A stretch of DNA of 64,000 nucleotides from JBBATK01 sp044224515 (GCA_044224515.1 JBGAKH010000002.1:124001-188000); one strand, 5' to 3'; shown: positions 33,140 to 42,920, counted from the first letter of the stretch. Numbers and translations: made by a program. The notes: generated by a model not told the origin, from the letters alone.

Positions 33140-36075
33140 GGTTGCACCTCTATCAGAATGGTGTTGGTGCCGCCTTGTGCACTCATTTTGAGCGCATACA
33201 TACCGGCGGTCAAGCCGCTCAGCGGCAAGGCAATTGTGCGCGATCCTTTTGACAGTGTACCGTTGTAGACGTGATGGACAGAGCGACCTAGGGCGTCATG
33301 CAGATCGATGCTACAATCAGCGATGTCATCACTAAGCTCGAGTGATATCGTCGCTTGATCCCTTGCAGGATTCGGTATAACGTTCATCGCACTGACTGAG
33401 CTCACGAAAAGTCTCGCGCTTCCACGAGCTCTACAAACGCCGGCCAGCCTGAACGTGTCGGCGATCGTGCTTGTGGGGATCGAACAACGATCCCAGCGGA
33501 CGGAGTCGATACGAATACTCGTGGATTCAGCGGCACCCAAGGTGCCGATATAGTTTAGACTCTTGCTCATTATGCCATTGTTGAATCCGACGCGAATCGG
33601 AACAACGCGGTCTTGCGCGCCAACAAGATTACCACCTTGTTCACCTGCACTTGGCGCAAGAGGGTAGCGATTCATGTGGAGATATACGGTTGCTGAATCG
33701 GCAGGACATGTGCTCAGGTTAGTACCACCGGCGCTGACACGAAGTTGAACATCTTGTCCGTCCAAAGCAGAGTCGAGCACACTCACAACGAACCGAGCAC
33801 TTTGAGGAACAAAATGGATGTTCGTGGCGGGACTCACACTGCTACATCCGGCCGTATCAGTCACTCGTACTGCGTATTTACCATCGCTGGTAACTGTCAG
33901 CTGTTGTGCCGTGCTACCTACAATAGCCACGGAGTCGTTCAACCACTGGTACTGCAGTCCCGGTGTGGCAGAGAGGACCACGACATTGCAGGGACAAACA
34001 TTCGTGTCTGCAGCAAAAGGACTAATGCTTGCCGTGGGCAAGGGGAGAACGGTGAGCTGCATCGTATCGCGATTTGTGCAGCCAAATTGATCTCGAATAA
34101 AGAGCTCGTAGCGGTATGTTCCGGCTACGTCCGTCGTGACAACTCCGGCAACGACCGATGAGTCGGCCATAGCCGGTGCTCCCGGCGTTAGACGCGTCCA
34201 GCTTTGTGCAGCAGCGCCGGCTGCAACCGCATTCATACGATATACAGATCCCGAGCAGATCGATGCGTCGGCTCCTGCATTAACACTTGGCAGGGCTCGG
34301 AAGACAACGTGCAAGGTGTCTGAGTTGTAACAGCCGTTTGCATCGCGTGCGCGCAGCCAAATAGTCGCATTTTGATTTAGCGTAATGGAAGCGCTCGTTT
34401 CCGTTGTACTCCATTCATATCCGCTTAGAGTAGCAGGTGCATTGAGTACAATGCTTTGTCCCTGACAGCTATAAGTTGTGTCGTTCGAAATAGCCGCAGA
34501 CGAAGAAATCGAGACGCTTGGCAAGGGTAATACTTTTATGCTAATGCTGTCGGTCCACAAACAACCGTTGGCATCGCGAACAGTAGCATAGTATGTGGTT
34601 GTGGTGGTAGGTCTCACATGGACGATGTTCCCATTGAGATTACCCGGAGTCCATACAACACTTGTTACACCGGTCGCCGTGGTACTGAGTTCCACATCGC
34701 TTCCCGAGCAGGTAGTGTTGTTGGCTGCGTCCGTATTCAGGGTGAAGAAGGGTTTGGGGAACACATTGAGATTGACCGTTCGCTGCACTGTACATCCGCG
34801 GCTGTCGCTCACCGTCACCGTATAGGCTGTTGCAAAACGCACACTGGCCAGTGGCTGTGCGACATTTGGACTATCCAAGCCAACCGAGGGCGTCCACGAG
34901 TAACTCATTCCACTCACGGCAGGAATACCGATACGTGTCGGTATGCCGGAACAAACGGTGGTGTCTGAACCTGCATAGTTTGGAATAAAGAGATCTTGCG
35001 GAAAATTCGGAAGACCCCATTGCATTGGTCTCACGAAGGTTAAGGCATTGTCGTTATAAATGGGAGTAGTGGCATCGGGGTTGGAAATCGTTGCGATAAC
35101 TGTTGTCGTGTTTCTCGCGACATAGATTTTTCCATCGGGAGCAAGTTCCATGTATCCAAGAGCAGCAGTGGAGCGACCAATTGTTAGACCACTGGCTTGA
35201 ATGTTCGCTGCATTCATATCGAAGCGCATGATCGAGTCTGCGGGACCCGACCATCCGGAGTTCACATAGAGATAGCGACTACTCGGAGAGAAGGTCACAC
35301 CATAACAGAACTTTTTGGAGCTGACGCTAAGAGTGCGAAGATTACTCAATACTCCTGTAGCATTGTCAAAGTCCATTAACAAGCAATCGGCACCGTAATG
35401 AGCAGATACAAGATGACGTCCATCCGGCGCTATACACATGGCTCCGATGTTCTCAGTGGTGTTGATGATGTCACTACCCAGCACTGAAGAGATAGGAGTT
35501 GGATCCAAGCCCGTAGTGCTGAGCTTGTAGGTATAGTAGCCATGATTAGCCGCACCGGTGCGCTCAAAAACCACCCAATAGTCTACACCGTTGCATGCCC
35601 GCGTCGCTGTTACTTTTTCGCTTGTAACACTCGGTGTCAGGGCATTGTTGGTCGACACTACCGCACCTGTACCACCGCTGGCCGAGATGTCGATCACAAA
35701 GTGCCGTGCTTTGTCTGTGGCATATCGAGAAGTGGTAAACAAGTGAATGAGAGTGTTCGAGCCCGGCTGTCTGATCAAGAGAGCTGCTTGAGTACTCGAC
35801 GAATAGTTTGGCGTGAGGTTCGTGGCGATCACGATGTGATTGCGATTCCAGACAGTATTTCCGTCGGAATACAGAAGCAGTGCGCCACTCTGTGCATCAC
35901 AAATAGAGCTGGTTCCCTCAACGTGAGTGGACTGTCCGTCCAATGTTTGCGTCGGAGGTGATGTGTTAAAGTCCATACCCAACATGTTACCAAAGTACCA
36001 TCTGTAGGTAGACTTGTCTTGGGCCTGGGTCACCATCCCTGCCCAGCACAACAGCAGCACTAAGTAGTATTTCAT
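33136..36075 (-). CDS. Large T9SS-secreted protein: beta-propeller plus PKD/Ig-like repeats
   Basis: 979 residues from the ATG at 36075, chosen because a clean signal peptide starts there (YYLVLLLCWAGMVTQAQ); the frame is open 47 codons further upstream. Residues about 20-330 look like a WD40-like propeller (IAPDGRHLVSAHYGADCLLM, FSPSSRYLYVNSG, LAPDGKIYVARN). Several PKD/Ig-like domains follow (about 340-760), each with a paired-Cys pattern such as TVCSGIPTRIGIP and TTCSGSDVELSTTA. The C-terminus (VIPNPARDQATISLEL, DALGRSV, AGMYALKM) is a T9SS sorting domain. It is probably an adhesin-like surface protein and is coupled to the OmpA-family gene downstream. Confidence 0.88.
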   Translation of the reverse strand: MKYYLVLLLCWAGMVTQAQDKSTYRWYFGNMLGMDFNTSPPTQTLDGQSTHVEGTSSICDAQSGALLLYSDGNTVWNRNHIVIATNLTPNYSSSTQAALLIRQPGSNTLIHLFTTSRYATDKARHFVIDISASGGTGAVVSTNNALTPSVTSEKVTATRACNGVDYWVVFERTGAANHGYYTYKLSTTGLDPTPISSVLGSDIINTTENIGAMCIAPDGRHLVSAHYGADCLLMDFDNATGVLSNLRTLSVSSKKFCYGVTFSPSSRYLYVNSGWSGPADSIMRFDMNAANIQASGLTIGRSTAALGYMELAPDGKIYVARNTTTVIATISNPDATTPIYNDNALTFVRPMQWGLPNFPQDLFIPNYAGSDTTVCSGIPTRIGIPAVSGMSYSWTPSVGLDSPNVAQPLASVRFATAYTVTVSDSRGCTVQRTVNLNVFPKPFFTLNTDAANNTTCSGSDVELSTTATGVTSVVWTPGNLNGNIVHVRPTTTTTYYATVRDANGCLWTDSISIKVLPLPSVSISSSAAISNDTTYSCQGQSIVLNAPATLSGYEWSTTETSASITLNQNATIWLRARDANGCYNSDTLHVVFRALPSVNAGADASICSGSVYRMNAVAAGAAAQSWTRLTPGAPAMADSSVVAGVVTTDVAGTYRYELFIRDQFGCTNRDTMQLTVLPLPTASISPFAADTNVCPCNVVVLSATPGLQYQWLNDSVAIVGSTAQQLTVTSDGKYAVRVTDTAGCSSVSPATNIHFVPQSARFVVSVLDSALDGQDVQLRVSAGGTNLSTCPADSATVYLHMNRYPLAPSAGEQGGNLVGAQDRVVPIRVGFNNGIMSKSLNYIGTLGAAESTSIRIDSVRWDRCSIPTSTIADTFRLAGVCRARGSARLFVSSVSAMNVIPNPARDQATISLELSDDIADCSIDLHDALGRSVHHVYNGTLSKGSRTIALPLSGLTAGMYALKMSAQGGTNTILIEVQP

Positions 36076-36761
36076 TGATGTCCTGTAATAGTGAAGGAAG
36101 TACATTTTCAAAATCCAAATCGTCTTGACGAAGCATATTCTACCGAGCTTTTGCATCAGGTAACTGCCGTTATTCCTCTGAGATACTGAGTACCTTGATA
36201 GTGTAGCGATCACCAAAGGCCAACTCGTGACACTCTTGTGTCTCGCGGTACCTGTTCACTTTCTATCACGTTATTGTCATTGCGGTGTTTGCACTTTCTG
36301 CTAGGCAAACCGGTGCAGCCATCGGCTGTGCCAAGGCAATGACCTTAAGCATAGACCTCGGGCATCAGCCTCTGAAGCACGAAGGCTGAGGTCACACACC
36401 ATAGTGACATGTCCATGCACACACCACTCAAGTGAGCTATGGAACATGAACGCTGCTACCGACCGGTTCGGCGGTTTAGGTACACTCTTGTCCGTATACT
36501 GTTAATCACGAATCCTGATACTATATAAAACACAGCGAAACTTGCGTTCCCTGTGCCACGAAACACATCGTGCTGCATTCGATGTGCATCAGGCATGGTT
36601 CGCCACTCTGGGCTACCACTGTACTATCCTTCATTCAACGAGCACTGTACAAATGTGTATCGTGCTCCGGCGATACGCTCACTCTCAGGTGTTCTGAAGC
36701 GTATCGCAATCTTTGAGAAACTCACAAAACAGACGCTCCATTCTCCACGAGAAACAGAGCC
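36076..36761. other. Long intergenic region, no gene seen
   Basis: About 690 bases. Short frames on both strands resemble no family. Minor hairpins occur, such as CAGCCT/AGGCTG near 36370-36392. It carries the promoter of the T9SS-OmpA operon. No clear terminator for rlmH is visible beyond its own 3' end. Confidence 0.45.
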
Positions 36762-37235
36762 TTAATCATGGTGATATTTCTCACCTGCTAAAATACTCAG
36801 TGCACGGTATAGCTGCTCCACGAAGAGTAAACGAACCATATCGTGCGTCATGGTCATCGCACTCAAGCACATGACACGTGCGGCTCGACTGCGGACCGCG
36901 TCGTCTACACCGAAGGCACCGCCGACAATGAAGACAAGCCTTTTTCGCGATGCATTTCGTTCTTTCTGCAGAAATACCGAAAACTCACGCGAGCTGAAGT
37001 GCTGTCCGCGCTCATCCAGTAAGACAAGCTGGTCCGAATCCTGCACTTCCGACAGCAGGAGTTTGGCTTCGCGCTGCTTTTGCTCTTGAGCCGACATCGC
37101 TTTCACGTTTTTAGGCGTTTCGAGCACTTGAATCTCGAAACTCTCGTAATTGCTGACTCTTTGCACGTACTCACGAATGCCTTCGTTGAGCCACGAAGTC
37201 GTTGTTTTACCAATGCATAAGAGTACTATTTTCAT
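36762..37235 (-). CDS. rlmH: 23S rRNA pseudouridine-1915 N3-methyltransferase RlmH
   Basis: 157 residues from the ATG at 37235 (upstream codons do not match the family). It is a SPOUT-class methyltransferase: MKIVLLCIGKTTTSWLNEGI at the start, LVLLDERGQHFSSREFS, the knot motif FIVGGAFGVDDAVR, and the invariant ending MTMTHDMVRLLFVEQLYRAL with GEKYHH. It methylates pseudouridine 1915 in helix 69 of 23S rRNA. Length is normal for the family. Confidence 0.96.
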   Translation of the reverse strand: MKIVLLCIGKTTTSWLNEGIREYVQRVSNYESFEIQVLETPKNVKAMSAQEQKQREAKLLLSEVQDSDQLVLLDERGQHFSSREFSVFLQKERNASRKRLVFIVGGAFGVDDAVRSRAARVMCLSAMTMTHDMVRLLFVEQLYRALSILAGEKYHHD

Positions 37236-37416
37236 CGTCTCGTCCGGATTTCTGCTCAAAGTAGGTAGTTGACTTCGTCCATGCAAATCCCTTGTCTATC
37301 GAGTCCATGGACAGCTCCTCCCGTCGTGTTTTTTTCAACACTAATCCAGGCTTCAGTCTCAACATTGTAATTTTGCAGCACCTCACACAAGCAGCATAAC
37401 TACAGACTAGCATGAA

Positions 37417-38718
37417 ATGAGCTCTGCCCAACCAAGCAGATCTATACTTATTATCAGTTACGATTTTCCGCCTCGTGCCGTACGTGGAGCGGTCCGTGCT
37501 GCCCATTTTGCGAGATTCTTCGCCATGAACGACTGGGCTGTTCATGTTGTGTGTTGTGCTCCGGATGGAACGGTGCGGCGCGACGAAGTGTGGGCAGCAG
37601 AACTGGAGCAAGCAGGAGTTCTCACTACCCGAACACGAGCATTGAAGCGCGTCGAGGTTTTAGCTGATGGCAGCATCAAAACCGTTGCGCCACAACTCTT
37701 ATCGCTGCAACAGTGGTTCAAGCAGTGGAATTTTCAGCCTGACGTTTACACCACGTGGCGAAAAGAGGCACGACCCTGTATTGAGCAGATCGTCAAAGAA
37801 CATTCCATTAATATCATCCTTGGTGTCGCACCACCTTTTAGCGACTTAACGCTGGCGCAGGAAATAGCCGAGAGTTATGAAATCCCATTCGCGGTGGATT
37901 ACGGTGACGTGTGGCAAAACAATGCTCATACGATCTACCCAACCCCGATGCACGCCAAACGTTCGGCGCGCATGGAGCAAGATCTGTTACGCAAAGCAGC
38001 ACTGATCCTTACCACGACACGTCGATCGAAAGAGGCTCTGCTGAGACGATTTCGTTTTCTGAATCACGAAGAAATCATGATTGTGCCGCATGGCTTCGAG
38101 GAGGATGAATACGCCGCTCTCAAGAACGAGCAGTTCGAAGAAGTGCTCAAAGACAATGCACTGCATATCACTGCCTACCAAGATTTTCATCTGGGTACTT
38201 CGCCCAAGCCAATGCTGAAAGCCCTGCGCACACTTTTTCACCAAAAGCCGGAGCTGCGCTCGGTTATTCAGATTAGTATTATTGGAATAGTTCGCGAGTC
38301 ACACAGGGCTCTGCTTCGCAAGTGGAAACTGAATGATGTAGTGGGCATCTATCCATTGACCGACAGAAAACACGCGTTGCACCTCGTATCGCAATCCGAC
38401 GCCTTGTGGTACTCAGCTTCAGACGACAGCCCTGCGGACTCTCCCGTCATTGGAGACTATCTCGGTGCGCGTAAAGCGCTGTTGCTCACCTGTCCACCCG
38501 GACAAGTCCTAAGTTCCGCTCGCGACTATGCCCCTGTCTTCCACTCGGAACCCAAAAATGTAAAGCGTATCGTTGCACAGTTGGAGGCACTGCATGCAGC
38601 GTGGTTGTCCCGCCATCTCGAACCAACAGCCGCACAGCTCGCGAAGACACACAGTTTGAACTACAGTACTAACCTGCGCGAGGTATCAAGACTGCTGGGC
38701 ATGAATATGAAGCTCTAG
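37417..38718 (+). CDS. Glycosyltransferase, GT4-like (GT-B fold)
   Basis: 433 residues. It begins ILIISYDFPPRAVRGAVRAA, a typical N-terminal loop of GT4-type enzymes, followed by LGVAPPFSDLTLAQEIA and IPFAVDYGDVWQNN. MIVPHGFEEDEY marks the domain boundary. The C-terminal donor domain holds VGIYPLTDRKHALHLVSQSD and DSPADSPVIGDYLGARKALL, with an acidic patch where the EX7E motif is expected but without a standard one. Probably acts on envelope or surface polysaccharide; the substrate is unknown. It stands alone, divergent from rlmH. Confidence 0.85.
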   Translation: MSSAQPSRSILIISYDFPPRAVRGAVRAAHFARFFAMNDWAVHVVCCAPDGTVRRDEVWAAELEQAGVLTTRTRALKRVEVLADGSIKTVAPQLLSLQQWFKQWNFQPDVYTTWRKEARPCIEQIVKEHSINIILGVAPPFSDLTLAQEIAESYEIPFAVDYGDVWQNNAHTIYPTPMHAKRSARMEQDLLRKAALILTTTRRSKEALLRRFRFLNHEEIMIVPHGFEEDEYAALKNEQFEEVLKDNALHITAYQDFHLGTSPKPMLKALRTLFHQKPELRSVIQISIIGIVRESHRALLRKWKLNDVVGIYPLTDRKHALHLVSQSDALWYSASDDSPADSPVIGDYLGARKALLLTCPPGQVLSSARDYAPVFHSEPKNVKRIVAQLEALHAAWLSRHLEPTAAQLAKTHSLNYSTNLREVSRLLGMNMKL

Positions 38719-38768
38719 CATGTGCCATTCAAGGTCGTACTGAATATCGGCTGATTTAGTACAACCAC

Positions 38769-39368
38769 CTACTGCATTTGCAAATCACTGAAGGCATTGT
38801 TGCGTACAATGGCATGCACCTTCATAGGGGAGTGTGCCGGAGAACGAAGCACAAGTGCATCGCAGTTAGCAAGTGTTGAATGCCCGAGAAACAGCGGTCC
38901 ACAACCAATGCGAATGCTGTAGTCGGAAGCAAACGTGCTGAGGACAATCGTTTGAGATTCCTTCGACGAGAGTTTAACACTGTCGCATACCATCACCAAA
39001 CGGCCATCTTCTTCCACGCGCATTCCACTCTCGCTCAGAATTACGGTGATACCGTGTCGTGGGTCGCGACGGAAGTCGGTACGTGTCGTGCGAAACTGAA
39101 TTTCCATTGTACGTTCTGCACTGAAAACAGGGGTACATTCAAATCGATACTGAGTGCAGGCAGGGGCAACAATCACTGCAATTGTATTTGAATCCATATG
39201 CATCGCTTCATCGCTGATCTGTTCAATCACCGCGGGATATGTGGCATTCCACACGGTTTGAGCTAAACGCGTTTTTGCATTCAGACGAAATTCATCGGGA
39301 GCATACCCGGCCACCTGACTGAGAGTGGTTGGATTTACGAAAAACGATATCAAGAAATACCAAAACAT
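38769..39368 (-). CDS. Exported protein of unknown function
   Basis: 199 residues. The N-terminus MFWYFLISFFVNPTTLSQVA may be a weak signal peptide or anchor. The rest alternates beta-type strands (TMEIQFRTTRTDFRRDPRH, GITVILSESGMRVEEDGRLV) and recalls a jelly-roll domain, but no family is recognised. The ATG overlaps the stop of the upstream lipoprotein gene by one base (TGATG), so the two are probably translated together and may work together at the envelope. Confidence 0.65.
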   Translation of the reverse strand: MFWYFLISFFVNPTTLSQVAGYAPDEFRLNAKTRLAQTVWNATYPAVIEQISDEAMHMDSNTIAVIVAPACTQYRFECTPVFSAERTMEIQFRTTRTDFRRDPRHGITVILSESGMRVEEDGRLVMVCDSVKLSSKESQTIVLSTFASDYSIRIGCGPLFLGHSTLANCDALVLRSPAHSPMKVHAIVRNNAFSDLQMQ

Positions 39369-40801
39369 CAGCGTGCTCCATATCCGGCTTTGTTGTAGCG
39401 CAGCTCTTCCTCAAAAAAGATGCGATCGAAGAGTCCAACAGAAAGACCAATGTATGTCGACGAAAACGCTCCCAATCCACTACCAAAGGTATTGCTGAAA
39501 AAATCGCTCGAAGTATCGAATCCATCACTTGTCACGTATCCCGCAACCAGTGAAATATTCAAGGAACGCGTAGCATACAGACTGAGGCGCGCTCCAATTT
39601 GAAACATATTATTGGGGAAGTAAGAGTACTCCATGAAGGGCTCAAGCGAAAGCTCATCGCGCATCAGAGGTTGCCAATACCCCACACGAAGAGGGAGGAG
39701 GCCAAGACCGATTGCAGTGCTCGTAATCGTTTTCGGTCCTACAACTACACGTTGTCCGCCAACGACAACCAGATTAAACAACTCCGTACCGGCATAAAAG
39801 CGATTGTTCAAGAAGGGCAGAGCCAGTGACACCGGAGCTCCTAGTAATTGAAATCCCTGGATGGGAAAATCCTTCGCAAAGAAGGAATCGTCTTGTCCGG
39901 TTCTCAACAAACTAAACTGGAAGAGCCCGATGTTCCACCCTGAATGCGGGTGGTCTTTCCACTCTACGTCGAGCTCAGGAACACGGTTTAGAAAATCCAG
40001 CACAGAAATACCGAAGCCAAAGTAGGGAGTTACAAAACTCTGTGTGGACTTCGTTGTGTTGAATGTATTGCCCGGTGCATTGACACCTCCAACGAGTCCA
40101 AGGTAGCTTCGCAGATTAAGTCCACCGAGCGAGCCTAAGTCCAGACTACCCCCCAGATTCACATACTGAGACGGATAGAGTCCAACACCAAAAAACGGGG
40201 TGATGCTCACATAGGGAATATCTTCTCGCAGATAGTAACGTTTGCGCAAATACAGCGGAAAGTAGCTCATCAGACTTCGCTCATTCGATGCCTCCGCATA
40301 GATGGTCTCGACTATACTCGTACCTAAAGTCCAATTTGAGGCGTCTCGAAACCAACGAAGTCGGTACTCCAAAATTCCGAAGCGGTAAAGTCCTCCACCG
40401 AATACCGCATTCGCTTTCTCGCTGACATTCTTTGCCAACAGATCTGCGGGGTTGTAATACACACCAAAGATGCCGCATCCAATGCCCTTGTCGGCGCGCG
40501 CCGAGCCGATGAGACCTGCGCTCTCGAACAAACCGAGACGTATAAATGCGGGGTATTCGTGACGTTGAATCGAGTCGGTTTGTAACACACTACGCTGGAT
40601 CTCGACCACGTGAGAGGTGGGAAACACAACGCCATTTTCAATACTCCCCGGTGCATTGCGCTTGGAGTGCTGTATCGTTGTGTCTTCAATTGTACGCGTG
40701 TACACATCATCGACAGTACGAGTCATGATGAAACTACAGCTTTGCATCAACAGCGCGCCGAGACACAAGCAGACTAGACCAAAGATTCTGAGTACGTTCA
40801 A
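39368..40801 (-). CDS. Putative outer-membrane lipoprotein, unknown family
   Basis: About 477 residues from a TTG at 40801, preceded by AAAGG 8 bases upstream. This start gives a clean lipoprotein signal peptide (LRIFGLVCLCLGALLMQSC). The open frame reaches a GTG at 40894, but that stretch contains an intrinsic terminator stem and lacks protein character. The mature part is rich in Gly/aromatic beta strands (YYNPADLLAKNVSEKANAVF, GGGLYRFGILEYRLRWF, NIGLFQFSLLR) and ends in a barrel-like run, so an outer-membrane location is likely. No family recognised. Coupled to the small exported gene downstream. Confidence 0.7.
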   Translation of the reverse strand: MNVLRIFGLVCLCLGALLMQSCSFIMTRTVDDVYTRTIEDTTIQHSKRNAPGSIENGVVFPTSHVVEIQRSVLQTDSIQRHEYPAFIRLGLFESAGLIGSARADKGIGCGIFGVYYNPADLLAKNVSEKANAVFGGGLYRFGILEYRLRWFRDASNWTLGTSIVETIYAEASNERSLMSYFPLYLRKRYYLREDIPYVSITPFFGVGLYPSQYVNLGGSLDLGSLGGLNLRSYLGLVGGVNAPGNTFNTTKSTQSFVTPYFGFGISVLDFLNRVPELDVEWKDHPHSGWNIGLFQFSLLRTGQDDSFFAKDFPIQGFQLLGAPVSLALPFLNNRFYAGTELFNLVVVGGQRVVVGPKTITSTAIGLGLLPLRVGYWQPLMRDELSLEPFMEYSYFPNNMFQIGARLSLYATRSLNISLVAGYVTSDGFDTSSDFFSNTFGSGLGAFSSTYIGLSVGLFDRIFFEEELRYNKAGYGAR

Positions 40802-40834
40802 TCGCCAACCTTTCGTGTTGATGCGGTAAAAATA

Positions 40835-40869
40835 GGAAGCTGAGGCCGTCTTACCGCGCCTCAGCTTCC
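40835..40869 (-). terminator. Intrinsic terminator of the MFS transporter gene
   Basis: A 12-bp perfect stem (GGAAGCTGAGGC/GCCTCAGCTTCC) with an 11-base loop, followed on the minus strand by TATTTTTA. It lies 22 bases after the MFS stop codon and 34 bases before the TTG chosen for the next gene, so the two genes are probably separate transcripts. Confidence 0.87.
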
Positions 40870-40890
40870 ACTTCTTTGTTGTGGCCTTGC

Positions 40891-42144
40891 TCACGCAAGG
40901 CCTACAGAGCCCTCCGCACTCTCGTTGTCCGCCCGCTCTTCAGTAACATTCTCCGTTCCACTTTCTTCATGGTGCCAGAGAAAGAGCGCTAAGCCGGCCG
41001 CGCTATACAGTATCGCGCAGCCGGCAAGAGCCGTCGCCTGCGAATACGAGTCGGCAATCCACCCACTGAGTGGTCCTGTAACGCAAAACACGGCTCTGGT
41101 AACCAACTGTCGAATACTCAACACCGTTGCTCGCCGGTCGCTCGGTACCAAACGGTTGATGTAGGTATTGAAGATCGGGTTGTTGATACCACGCACGGCA
41201 TAGAAACACAAGAGTATCGGCAGAGACCACAAGGATGCCCAGCCTGCACTTCCAAGAAATCCAAAAACCAACAAGGCCATCATCAATCCTATGACTACGC
41301 GTTCAGGCAGACTTCGTTCTATCCTGTGAGCATTCATAGAGAACAATCCGACACTGAGATTGAACAATGTCCACGCAACACCGAAGTACCGCACATCCAA
41401 CGATGCACGTTGAAAGTAGGGCTGCACGAACCACACCATCGTCAGTGTACCTGAACCGATGACTCCGGAAAAGACAAGGAGCCAGCGTAAGCGCTTGTTG
41501 CGTATCAACGCACTGTGTGAGATCTCAAGAATGGCTCGAAAACTTCCCTGTGTTGGACGGAAGCGTTGACGCGACGGCTCAACCAAAGACCAAGCCAAAG
41601 GAATCATCACAGCCGTCGCCAGCACTTGAGCATAGAGTGGCGTGCGGAGCGACACCGCAGTCAGAAAACCGGCGAGAACACCGGCAACACTCTCCGCAAA
41701 ATTTGAATACGAAAGTTGACGTCCCTCGGTTTGTACGGATCGCTCGGCAGCACCCAGTTCGCTCAAGGTGTCGAAGAGCATGGCACTATCGGTTCCTGAG
41801 ATAAAACTGACGCCAACGCCAAGCACGAGCTCTGAAAGCAAGATCATCGCAAATCCATTGGACACCGTATACAGTGCAAAACCAAGTGTGCTACATATGG
41901 TTCCCAAAATGAGGGTACGACGTCGTCCGAGCACGTCTGAAAAGTACCCTGATGGAATCTCAAAGAGCACGGTCGTTGCTGAAAACACGGCTTGTGTAAT
42001 CATGATATCGCGCATGCTCAGTCCCACAGACTGATAAAACACCACAATGACCGGCATCATGATGACAAATCCTTTAAAGAACTGGAATACAGCCAACGCT
42101 TTCAGATTGTACTCCAAACTGCGATGTGCTTTCACGATACTCAT
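40891..42144 (-). CDS. Major facilitator superfamily transporter
   Basis: 417 residues with about 12 hydrophobic segments. The MFS motif A region is visible as GYFSDVLGRRRTLILGTI after helix 2, and LVPSDRRATVLSIRQLVTRA marks the second half (helix 10-11 region). The acidic C-terminal tail (GTENVTEERADNESAEG) is cytoplasmic. The pattern fits the drug/metabolite exporter branch, but the substrate cannot be told. The leader contains a hairpin with a T7 run about 45-85 bases upstream of the start that may act as an attenuator. Confidence 0.92.
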   Translation of the reverse strand: MSIVKAHRSLEYNLKALAVFQFFKGFVIMMPVIVVFYQSVGLSMRDIMITQAVFSATTVLFEIPSGYFSDVLGRRRTLILGTICSTLGFALYTVSNGFAMILLSELVLGVGVSFISGTDSAMLFDTLSELGAAERSVQTEGRQLSYSNFAESVAGVLAGFLTAVSLRTPLYAQVLATAVMIPLAWSLVEPSRQRFRPTQGSFRAILEISHSALIRNKRLRWLLVFSGVIGSGTLTMVWFVQPYFQRASLDVRYFGVAWTLFNLSVGLFSMNAHRIERSLPERVVIGLMMALLVFGFLGSAGWASLWSLPILLCFYAVRGINNPIFNTYINRLVPSDRRATVLSIRQLVTRAVFCVTGPLSGWIADSYSQATALAGCAILYSAAGLALFLWHHEESGTENVTEERADNESAEGSVGLA

Positions 42145-42188
42145 GTTCGTCGCCTCCGTCGCATATCTACCTCTTCTCGATAATGATT

Positions 42189-42229
42189 AAAAAAAGATGG
42201 TTCCGAGCGTGACAACATCACGCTTCGGA
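42189..42229 (-). promoter_or_regulatory. Hairpin plus T-run in the MFS gene leader (possible attenuator)
   Basis: On the minus strand TCCGAAGCGTGA-TGTTG-TCACGCTCGGA forms an 11-bp stem with one bulge, followed after six bases by a T7 run. It lies between the bidirectional terminator at 42416 and the MFS start at 42144, so it is in the probable leader. The distance from stem to T-run is longer than usual. Confidence 0.4.
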
Positions 42230-42415
42230 CACGCTCTCACTCTCACACAGGTTGCACTCGCAGCCCGATCTCGATCGTCGATCTGTGGATCTCTGGCATC
42301 TCGTTAACATGTTGACTTCGTTCTGCGTGTCGCTCGCAAAGTCAGACTTCATCATGAGTGGCTCCAACGACTCCAACTCGCTACGAAAGCCCGGCTCACA
42401 ACCCTGTCAAACAAT

Positions 42416-42454
42416 AAAAAACCCCGCAGATCAAATGATGCTGCGGGGTTTTTC
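42416..42454. terminator. Bidirectional intrinsic terminator
   Basis: Stem AAAAACCCCGCAG / CTGCGGGGTTTTT (13 bp) with an 11-base loop and T-runs on both strands. On the minus strand it can end the pgm-ogt transcript. On the plus strand it would end any transcript from 42150-42415, where no protein gene is seen. Confidence 0.93.
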
Positions 42455-42920
42455 TTAGTTCACTATTCGGCTAGTATACTAGCACTTTCTGAACCCCACA
42501 GCTTTCTTCATAATACAATTAAACACAAGCGCACACCACGGCTTGGCGGCTACGTTCGGTTGCACGAGCGCTCCATGCTGCATTGACATAGTGTCTTGTA
42601 GCATGCTCACGAAATTGATGGGTGTTGAACTGTTCATGTGAAAAATGGGTCGATCAGATGCGTCTTTATGGAGTGTACTTCGACACCCTTGCTTGCAAGA
42701 CGCTGCGTACAAGTATAGTGTTTTCATAGTCGTTTTGCAAATGTCATGCCGCTTCACGCTCGCAATAGCACCGAATACGACACTTCAATTCGTCTCTGCC
42801 GGACACGTGCTATTGCTGCGCTTTGGACGCTCTATGCGTCTCAATCGTAGAGAATCACGCCTATACACGCTTATTCGAGTGGATGCACTCTGTACTTCGC
42901 CAGACTCAATGCGTCTCAAC
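42455..42920. other. Intergenic, no gene seen
   Basis: About 465 bases downstream of ogt. A minus-strand frame (42479-42757) and a long plus-strand frame antisense to ogt (42645-43253) show no family features. Probably the 3' untranslated region of the ogt transcript. Confidence 0.45.

Noticed and set aside
36553..36765. Plus-strand frame of 70 codons before rlmH
   Set aside because: No ribosome site, no family, Cys/His/Arg-rich; antisense to the rlmH 3' end.
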